This document shows positions 43,201-46,099 of a stretch of DNA of 46,099 nt, piece after piece (within the stretch, counting starts at the first letter, position 1; each line of letters begins with the position of its first letter). The stretch is taken from the NCBI GenBank assembly GCA_030141605.1, contig JAQGDQ010000701.1:1-46099 (forward strand), read 5' to 3'. Under the pieces are notes generated by a model. That model was not told the DNA's origin and made no database searches. It saw nothing but the letters and a program-made list of their open reading frames with translations. This DNA comes from Tubiluchus corallicola. Taxonomy: Eukaryota; Priapulida; Priapulimorpha; Priapulimorphida; Tubiluchidae. Both the position numbers and the translations under genes were made by a program.

Positions 43201-45229
43201 CTATTTAGAAGGTCCAACCATTCAAAAATTGACACTTCCTAAGTAAAGAGTACTCTGTGTATGTGTAATTCATTGTGCATATACAACTCACATATGTGGA
43301 AGAGTTTCCATGTTTACCTAATGCACAACCAGTAATGCGTGATTCGTTGTGCATATATAACTCCATGTGTTTCCATGTGAACCTAATGCACAACCAGTAA
43401 TGCGTGATGCGTGATCCATGTGCATTTAAACGTGACTGCTATCGTCCGAATACGCATCACATAGCAATACGCAGACGGGACACCGCTACTGCCTAGGTGA
43501 TTTAGCAAGTTTTCTAGTTTCCACTGACCATTTTCTCCGATTGGCTTCCTAGGTCACTGACCATTTTTGCCGAATGGCTTCCTAGGTCACTTTATGACCT
43601 AAACTCGCTAATATTTGTTTCATTTGCGTTACTGAGATGTCGAAGAAGTGGACAATTATATTATTCTTAATGCGTGATATATTTTACTTCTGTTCATAAA
43701 TGTTGATATACTTTTGCGATGTCCTAATAGCAATCTCATATTCATTCTCATTCGGATATTTTCACTAACCTAATCCTACTAATTCCCATCTCCTACATTC
43801 TCTACTATCATTCCATCATTTTTACCTTCCCTTTTTGCACTCTAACACCAGCACCATTAATTGCATTATAGTCACACAAGTAATGCTTCTCACTATAATG
43901 CAAACACTGATTTATATAGTTTCATGCCATGTCAATTTTATTATGAAACTAATGTAACTATGTAAACCATGTTATCATAACGTAATTTGCTATATTGTAT
44001 TGTTGTTTGGTGTTTTCGTAATAAACTAAAAAATAAATAAAAAATCCTGCATTTTGGTTGCAGCTTCTTCACTCTTTCCCCTGCAAAATGTTATGCACTC
44101 AAAACTTGTACTTTCTTTTAAGTTTTTCAGTCTAACAGTACAATGATAACCTACTGCCACCGACAGTGATTGATTATTTCTTAATTCTTAATCACAGTCG
44201 TGCTGAAGTTTCGACAGAATCATGGCTTCCAAAAATTGTTACTTTCAATTTTCACGAACAGCAACAAAAAATCGTGGAAATGGCAACACGGTGAGCTTTG
44301 TTAATACTCATAAGGTTCACAGACACATAGGAAACAGTCAACATGCATCATGCATTAATGAGCACATGTAATCCTACCTTAAATCTAAACTGGACCAAAT
44401 GTTATACTGTAGATCAAAACAATCTACTCTTTAAAGTATTGAAAGGAAACATGCTATTTTTTCAAAAAATGAATTACATGAAAGAATTATTACCACACAA
44501 ACACGATTTTGCGTTCACGCCACTAGTTCTTTGCTGTTATGTGCATTTCGTCATTCGCTAGTTAGACGGACACTAGCACCTGCATTTCTGAAACACACCG
44601 CACAAAACACGGGTGCTGTACCTCCCAGTTCAGATGTGTTAGTTCGTGACGAACTACACACACTCGACAGCTTATGCGTGAGCACAGCGGTAAATATGAA
44701 ATTTGAATTTTTATTTTAAAACTTGCCTAGTTTTAGTACAACACAGTGAATCTCTTCACAGCAGCACTGTACTTCAATTTTCGCTTTCGCAAACACGTGC
44801 AACACGCTTGTGAAATATTTTTAATGTGGAAAATTACGTTAGTTTGTGATGTGATCAATAGTTGGGTTCGCCAGCCATTAATTAAGTTTTTAATCTATTA
44901 TTAAATTATCAGAAACATTTTTGCAGTATTAACTGTGCTAAAATATACACTTTTTATCGGACTTGAAATTGGGATAGTACATGAAAAATCATCCTGTCTT
45001 CCTTTATTGGACTCATTTCTCACATTTTCATTAGTTGCTATTGCAACTCCACACTAAGTTACTGACTACCAGCATCACCAACAAAATTCTGTGCCAAAAC
45101 ACGAACTCCACCCTTGTCTGAAGTTTCAGAACAACTAACATGTGAACCCGTACCATCAGCTTCCATCGCTATGGTAACTAGAGAATTCGAGAGCGGTGAC
45201 ACCAAGTTAACTTCCTCTTCGGACGCCAT
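20897..45229 (-). CDS. NR2C: Nuclear receptor NR2C (TR2/TR4 orthologue), fourteen coding exons
   Basis: CDS = complement of 45067-45229, 41783-41887, 40625-40704, 37441-37552, 36414-36593, 33479-33633, 32047-32131, 31543-31712, 30079-30136, 28272-28428, 24940-25079, 24067-24204, 23223-23346 and 20897-21050: 1821 nt, 606 residues plus stop (human TR2 603, TR4 615). All phases join. Known family role: orphan receptor binding AGGTCA direct repeats, mostly DR1, usually as a repressor. Layout: N-terminal region 1-144 with an acidic run; two C4 zinc fingers 145-210 (CVVCGD, P-box [16 protein letters not shown]); hinge with GGGGG and DKIYIRK; ligand-binding domain about 370-606 with [15 protein letters not shown] and helix-12 motif IPYILRME. 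The hinge block LSTLAN is diagnostic for TR2/TR4. Exon 1 is the least certain; exons 4-14 are very firm. Confidence 0.95.
21337..21990 (+). mobile_element. Repeat family A with extension, copy 2 (deleted)
   Basis: Direct-orientation copy of 15641-16460, with an internal deletion after aaatcaaaccttg. Continues through the same extension (ataaagattacgtattgaat). In the last NR2C intron. Confidence 0.8.
22285..22330. mobile_element. SINE body fragment
   Basis: Block cagccagaatcagcatgaca is shared with ccagaatcggcatgaca near 29850. It carries no tRNA-like head here. Confidence 0.45.
22696..23291 (-). repeat. 85-bp x7 array carrying NR2C exon 13 end and splice donor
   Basis: Seven copies at exact 85-bp spacing; the core agtcgatacg recurs at 22731, 22816, 22901, 22986, 23071, 23156 and 23241. 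In the sense direction each unit is a 66-nt segment (22 codons from SELQDL to PKLLL) followed by a 19-nt spacer gtatttatatttggtttag. The highest-coordinate copy is the real exon end (donor after 23223). The other potential donors follow 23138, 23053, 22968, 22883, 22798 and 22713. Reading through the spacer unspliced meets a TAG. Confidence 0.95.
23223..23346 (-). CDS. NR2C: NR2C exon 13, LBD; 3' part tandemly amplified
   Basis: Residues 516-555. [18 protein letters not shown] and [10 protein letters not shown] match QIEKFQEKAYVEFQDY and DTYRLSRLLL of TR2. Acceptor cttttcag, donor GTATTT (weak). The last roughly 69 bases of this exon, its donor and a little intron are the seventh copy of an 85-bp direct repeat that continues for six more copies into the intron, each with its own donor. 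The model uses the first donor met in transcription because it gives the family sequence. Confidence 0.93.
23642..23895. repeat. 57-bp minisatellite in NR2C intron 12
   Basis: Four and a half copies; gattgtaa recurs at 23660, 23717, 23774, 23831 and 23888. The unit is 19 codons, so several frames stay open on both strands; I regard those ORFs as artefacts. A lone related unit lies at 40487-40540 in another NR2C intron. Confidence 0.93.
24067..24204 (-). CDS. NR2C: NR2C exon 12, LBD
   Basis: Residues 470-514. [19 protein letters not shown] then [20 protein letters not shown], matching KLDIDGYEYAYLKAIVLFSP of TR4. Acceptor cttttcag, donor GTAAGT. The upstream part is more divergent than the AYLK block. 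Confidence 0.94.
24940..25079 (-). CDS. NR2C: NR2C exon 11, LBD
   Basis: Residues 423-468. [18 protein letters not shown] and [15 protein letters not shown] match CWNELFTLGLAQCAQVM and [10 protein letters not shown] of TR4. Acceptor ctgttttag, donor GTAAGA. A 35-bp tandem array begins only about 16 bases upstream of the acceptor. Confidence 0.96.
25096..25806. repeat. 35-bp minisatellite next to NR2C exon 11
   Basis: About 20 copies of a unit based on aaacgatgtttcacaccatg plus aaataagccacgt, a few shortened by 2 bp. Its edge is about 16 bases from the exon 11 acceptor, so the branch point must lie in or next to the array. Confidence 0.95.
26400..26480 (-). mobile_element. tRNA-derived SINE head
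   Basis: Minus strand: A-box-like ttggttggcagagcagg and B-box gagttcaagtc at tRNA-like spacing. In NR2C intron 10. Confidence 0.5.
26500..27835. other. NR2C intron 10, unassigned part
   Basis: A minus-strand stretch around 27050-27230 reads [18 protein letters not shown] and on without stops for about 67 codons, vaguely like a LINE C-terminal region, but I cannot place it. Otherwise nothing is recognisable. Confidence 0.3.
27838..28104. mobile_element. TA-flanked MITE, 267 bp
   Basis: Left end cagtcaaacctctttataat; complemented right end cagtcagactttataccgcc; TA on both sides. Internal ataccaacctcgctt occurs twice. In NR2C intron 10, ending about 165 bp before exon 10. Confidence 0.82.
28272..28428 (-). 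CDS. NR2C: NR2C exon 10, LBD helix 3 region
   Basis: Residues 371-421. [19 protein letters not shown], then [17 protein letters not shown] and [15 protein letters not shown], almost identical to vertebrate TR2/TR4. Acceptor attttgcag, donor GTATGT; split codon AG+T makes Ser422. Confidence 0.96.
28528..28817. mobile_element. hAT-like MITE
   Basis: Left end tagggatgaggatcgaac; complemented right end taagggtaggcattctat. The interior is rich in short inverted attcgaattcga-type blocks. TSD not clear. Confidence 0.5.
29735..29885 (-). mobile_element. tRNA-like SINE
   Basis: Minus strand: tggtttagtggctcatc (A-box-like) and aggttcccgtctc (B-box-like). The adjacent plus-strand block ccagaatcggcatgaca is shared with 22300. 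In NR2C intron 9. Confidence 0.5.
30079..30136 (-). CDS. NR2C: NR2C exon 9, entry to ligand-binding domain
   Basis: Residues 351-369 plus one base: [19 protein letters not shown]. Acceptor gcattatag, donor GTGGGT. Trailing G plus GG forms the Gly that precedes PLLED in exon 10. At 58 nt it is the smallest exon of this gene. Confidence 0.85.
30377..30883 (-). pseudogene. LINE ORF2 C-terminal fragment
   Basis: A 168-codon open frame. [34 protein letters not shown], then [19 protein letters not shown] and [10 protein letters not shown] are the standard C-terminus of non-LTR retrotransposon (CR1/Jockey-type) ORF2. 5'-truncated with no reverse transcriptase core. Sense to NR2C, in intron 8 between exons 8 and 9. 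Confidence 0.85.
31203..31395. repeat. TAA/AGTAAC compound microsatellite
   Basis: Long ata-type run, then acagta hexamers, then ata again, about 150 bp from NR2C exon 8. Confidence 0.93.
31543..31712 (-). CDS. NR2C: NR2C exon 8, LSTLAN hinge block
   Basis: Residues 295-350. [20 protein letters not shown] matches [15 protein letters not shown], a signature of TR2/TR4 not found in other NR2 receptors. Later KAFDAMAKF matches the RAFDTLAK motif. Acceptor cttgtag, donor GTAAGT, phase 0 end. Confidence 0.93.
31775..31825. repeat. AAAC microsatellite
   Basis: About ten copies of aaac with rare substitutions, about 65 bp upstream (in gene sense) of exon 8. Confidence 0.88.
31915..32030. mobile_element. 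Repeat family D fragment
   Basis: Matches the right end of the element at 33829-34631 (cggttaaacgtttaaacg, aaccatctcagc, gtcaagaaatgg). In NR2C intron 7. Confidence 0.65.
32047..32131 (-). CDS. NR2C: NR2C exon 7, hinge
   Basis: Residues 266-293 plus one base, reading [20 protein letters not shown] and ending VVASSNS. Flanked by acceptor gtgttttag and donor GTGAGC. A divergent hinge segment; the trailing G plus AT gives Asp294 of DLSTLAN. Confidence 0.86.
32710..32780. repeat. 71-nt near-perfect palindrome
   Basis: Two 34-base arms around a 3-base centre, with one mismatch seen (gagaatgag against gagattgag). The arms contain agtctaaacaatcgtccgg and correspond to the terminus of family A. Confidence 0.92.
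32710..33310 (-). mobile_element. Repeat family A, copy 3 (inverted)
   Basis: Inverted relative to the 15641 copy (shared ggcaggcatcttcccttgca region and gagtatccgaggtaatt). Begins with a duplicated inverted terminus forming a palindrome (32710-32780). In NR2C intron 6. Confidence 0.8.
33479..33633 (-). CDS. NR2C: NR2C exon 6, C-terminal extension and hinge
   Basis: Residues 215-265. [12 protein letters not shown] matches VQCERKP just after the second finger in TR2/TR4. [13 protein letters not shown] matches EKIYIRKDL. A pentaglycine lies between. The acceptor ttccacttacag is preferred over one 27 bases upstream because it restores the DSVQ junction. Confidence 0.92.
33829..34631. mobile_element. 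Repeat family D (hAT-like ends)
   Basis: Left end ctagggttgagacggttaa and the complemented right end tacggtgaagctgagatgg share gaga.ggt and a gtttaaac-type block. About 800 bp without a transposase ORF. In NR2C intron 5. Confidence 0.55.
34705..35171. mobile_element. TIR MITE
   Basis: Left end cagttaacctcagatataag; complemented right end cagtcaagctcgggtataag; TA after the right end only. Interior repeats tccctta/taaggga motifs. In NR2C intron 5. Confidence 0.72.
35527..36110 (+). mobile_element. Repeat family C, copy 2
   Basis: Direct-orientation partner of 9181-9850 (aattttcggtagca, cacaatcaaccgaaatatca, gcggcatatcctcagtgct). Ends about 300 bp downstream of NR2C exon 5 in gene sense. Confidence 0.7.
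36414..36593 (-). CDS. NR2C: NR2C exon 5, DNA-binding core
   Basis: Residues 155-213. [18 protein letters not shown] supplies the rest of finger 1 and the P-box that reads the AGGTCA half-site. [18 protein letters not shown] and [16 protein letters not shown] form finger 2 and the start of the C-terminal extension. All expected zinc cysteines are present. Acceptor tatttgcag, donor GTAAGT. Confidence 0.97.
37441..37552 (-). CDS. NR2C: NR2C exon 4, first half of zinc finger 1
   Basis: Residues 117-153 plus one base. Ends [13 protein letters not shown] with the first two zinc-binding cysteines. The intron interrupts the Gly of KASG, inside the first finger. Acceptor is a long T-run plus cag; the donor GTAGGA is weaker than the others in this gene. 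Confidence 0.93.
38182..39863. repeat. 76-bp satellite-like array in NR2C intron 3
   Basis: About 22 copies spaced 75-77 bp. Each unit starts acagactaatt and later carries its inverse aattagtctgt, so every unit can fold on itself or with its neighbour. Edge copies vary (gacacaaa, tgagac); roughly ten central copies (about 38850-39560) are almost identical (gacgct, tgggac), indicating recent homogenisation. Confidence 0.96.
40487..40540. repeat. Single unit of the 57-bp repeat
   Basis: gggggtgctgcagtaccaca then gtacctaatacacgagccgc matches the unit arrayed at 23642-23895. It lies about 85 bases past the NR2C exon 3 donor. Confidence 0.82.
40625..40704 (-). CDS. NR2C: NR2C exon 3, N-terminal segment
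   Basis: Residues 91-116, [19 protein letters not shown] then LRAAENK. Acceptor ttttgtttag, donor GTAAAG, phase 0 end. Its beta-prone [10 protein letters not shown] is reminiscent of the IQIVTALD-type stretch in the TR2 N-terminus, but that is only suggestive. Confidence 0.7.
40706..41782. other. NR2C intron 2
   Basis: AT-rich; no exon, RNA gene or repeat match recognised. Confidence 0.4.
41783..41887 (-). CDS. NR2C: NR2C exon 2, acidic N-terminal segment
   Basis: Residues 56-89. Reads [18 protein letters not shown] and ends EYMGQEQ. Acceptor gtgttgcag, donor GTGAGT. The acidic run fits a disordered activation or repression region. Support is phase-consistent splicing plus composition; no family match by eye. 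Confidence 0.72.
42574..42774 (-). CDS. Possible alternative first exon or unrelated ORF
   Basis: A 66-codon ORF starting [18 protein letters not shown], in NR2C intron 1. It is preceded on the same strand by a local GC-rich patch (cacggcggcgccatatt) that looks promoter-like. A potential donor GTACTG after codon 32 in phase 1 would splice in frame to NR2C exon 2 (joining Ser-Val-Asp). No family match; could equally be chance. Confidence 0.25.
   Translation of the reverse strand: MASQNHNTNLYSTRAQNSLRLCSSDVMPHDLSSTGFSIGRLNETCLRQRLLQRLKYFTKIGVNAKT
43255..43420. repeat. 65-bp tandem duplication
   Basis: acctaatgcacaaccagtaa occurs at 43316 and 43381, with a weaker third unit before them. In NR2C intron 1. 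Confidence 0.82.
43523..43588. repeat. 33-bp tandem duplication with AGGTCA half-sites
   Basis: Two copies starting actgacc at 43523 and 43556, each ending aatggcttcctaggtc-like. AGGTCA occurs at 43551-43556 and 43584-43589. Confidence 0.8.
44430..45005 (+). mobile_element. Repeat family B, full-length copy
   Basis: Starts near aaaggaaacatgctattttt and ends catcctgtcttccttta; the ends share aaaggaa in inverted orientation. Fragments occur at 2205-2515 and 4503-4640. It ends 62 bases short of NR2C exon 1. Confidence 0.75.
45067..45229 (-). CDS. NR2C: NR2C exon 1, proposed N-terminus
   Basis: Proposed ATG at 45229-45227, reading [18 protein letters not shown] and on to NFVGDAG, residues 1-54. 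The donor is probably GTCAGT (exon end 45067); GTAGTC three bases earlier (end 45070) keeps the same phase. The split codon joins exon 2 in frame and makes the whole CDS divisible by three. A pyrimidine-rich acceptor (tttttcag) 30 bases before the ATG implies a non-coding exon further upstream. The sequence is not conserved enough to prove by eye. Confidence 0.62.
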
Positions 45230-45259
45230 AACCAATTACTGGTACAAGCATTGGGAGAT
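45230..45259 (-). other. NR2C: NR2C 5' UTR segment and splice acceptor
   Basis: Thirty bases between acceptor AG (45261-45260) and the proposed start codon. The strong acceptor suggests the transcript starts in a separate upstream exon, which I could not locate in the remaining 840 bases. Confidence 0.5.
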
Positions 45260-45261
45260 CT

Positions 45262-46099
45262 GAAAAATAGAAACAAACTGATTAAAAAAGATTGTTCAGT
45301 AAGAAGGTTGATGTCACTGTCTTTCCATACTGACAGCGAAAAGTAAGATGCCCTCTGCACTAAGTTTAGTTTTTCTTAATAATGCCTTTTGCTCATCATT
45401 TCTAAGGCTAAGTAATAAGCGTAATTAAGATTCAGCTTATAGCAGAGAATCTCTTGATTTACACATGGTTTTTAATACTTATTTATTATTGTGCCATTTT
45501 GTTTTTTTAATAACTTGCAAACGCACAGGGTTAGGTTCACGAAACTCACAAAACACACTCCGCGGGTAGGAAAATTTATGGTTATACATGACCCATCACC
45601 CCTGGGTCAAAGGTCACAGAGCGGGCAGTGCTTCTTGTTTTTTTTCCTTAGGCTGGATCTCATTTAAAGCATCTCCTTCCACAGAAGCAGAACCTTACCA
45701 CAGTTTTCGACACTGTCGAAAACGTTCTCTTGTTATTGTTAGCTATTGCGAATCTCTGTCTTTGTTTGCACCTCATCGTCCATCACTTAATGTAATGAGA
45801 CAAATGATCAATGTTAATGAAAGCAGTAAATAAAATAGATTATTAACTTCATAAATTTAATACTAAACCTAGGCAAAAAATACTAATTAGTATTACTTAT
45901 ATAATAGTAATATATAATACATATCTATATATATATATAGAAATCTTTATTGCAAAAATTATACACTAGTACAGAGTAAAACAAATTACATCATACATAA
46001 AATCAGTGTATAACCAGTCGGTGATAGACGTGAGCAATTGTGTCAGTTAGTGTAAGTGAAAAATCACAAGAATAAAAACATTAAAATACTATATTACAT
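45262..46099. other. Region upstream of NR2C first coding exon
   Basis: Holds the DR1 element and a TA microsatellite near 45920-45940. A plus-strand 81-codon ORF (45588-45833) has no recognisable family. The expected 5' UTR exon of NR2C was not identified and may lie beyond the window. Confidence 0.45.
45604..45616 (+). promoter_or_regulatory. DR1 nuclear-receptor response element
   Basis: GGGTCA-A-AGGTCA, a direct repeat with one-base spacing. TR2/TR4, RXR, HNF4 and COUP-TF are known to bind DR1. It lies 375 bp upstream of the proposed NR2C start codon. An inverted half-site TGACCC is at 45589-45594. The motif is directly visible; use as a site is inferred. Confidence 0.6.

Noticed and set aside
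45588-45833. 81-codon plus-strand ORF upstream of NR2C
   Set aside because: No recognisable family, no splice or promoter support; more likely chance.

Overview
This window is AT-rich, intron-rich animal DNA. Its short coding exons have GT/AG boundaries, are separated by 0.5 to 3 kb introns and sit among mobile-element relics and minisatellites. Both genes are intact, closely resemble vertebrate orthologues and lie on the minus strand. A TR2/TR4-type nuclear receptor with a well conserved ligand-binding domain suggests a bilaterian invertebrate such as an echinoderm, hemichordate or lophotrochozoan. I cannot name the species. I assembled both gene models by hand from splice signals, reading phase and remembered family sequences; no alignment was run.

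Layout. Positions 1-3000 are downstream of PAK1IP1 and hold a 23-bp minisatellite and repeat fragments. PAK1IP1 (MAK11-like WD40 ribosome-biogenesis factor) occupies 17556 down to 3001 in nine coding exons, encoding 358 residues. A 3.3-kb intergenic stretch (17557-20896) holds a tRNA-like SINE and an inverted-repeat element. NR2C (TR2/TR4, the family of sea urchin SHR2) occupies 45229 down to 20897 in fourteen coding exons, encoding 606 residues, close to human TR2 and TR4. Positions 45230-46099 hold a short 5' UTR segment and upstream DNA with a DR1 element, the preferred site type of this receptor family. All splice phases join and both coding totals divide by three. I see no sign that either gene is broken.

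The non-coding DNA is packed with minisatellites (units of 11, 23, 35, 54, 57, 76, 81 and 85 bp), several kinds of CAGT-ended TIR/MITE elements next to TA (one nested in another), hAT-like elements, tRNA-derived SINEs and LINE 3'-end relics.

The most striking feature is at 22696-23291. Seven 85-bp tandem copies each carry the last part of NR2C exon 13 with its splice donor. Each unit reads as a 66-nt (22-codon) cassette plus a 19-nt spacer that begins GT and ends AG. All four variable sites inside the cassette are synonymous, while the short spacer varies freely. This could be a recent array of splice-competent mini-exons in the ligand-binding domain. No functional link between the two genes is evident beyond shared strand and adjacency.
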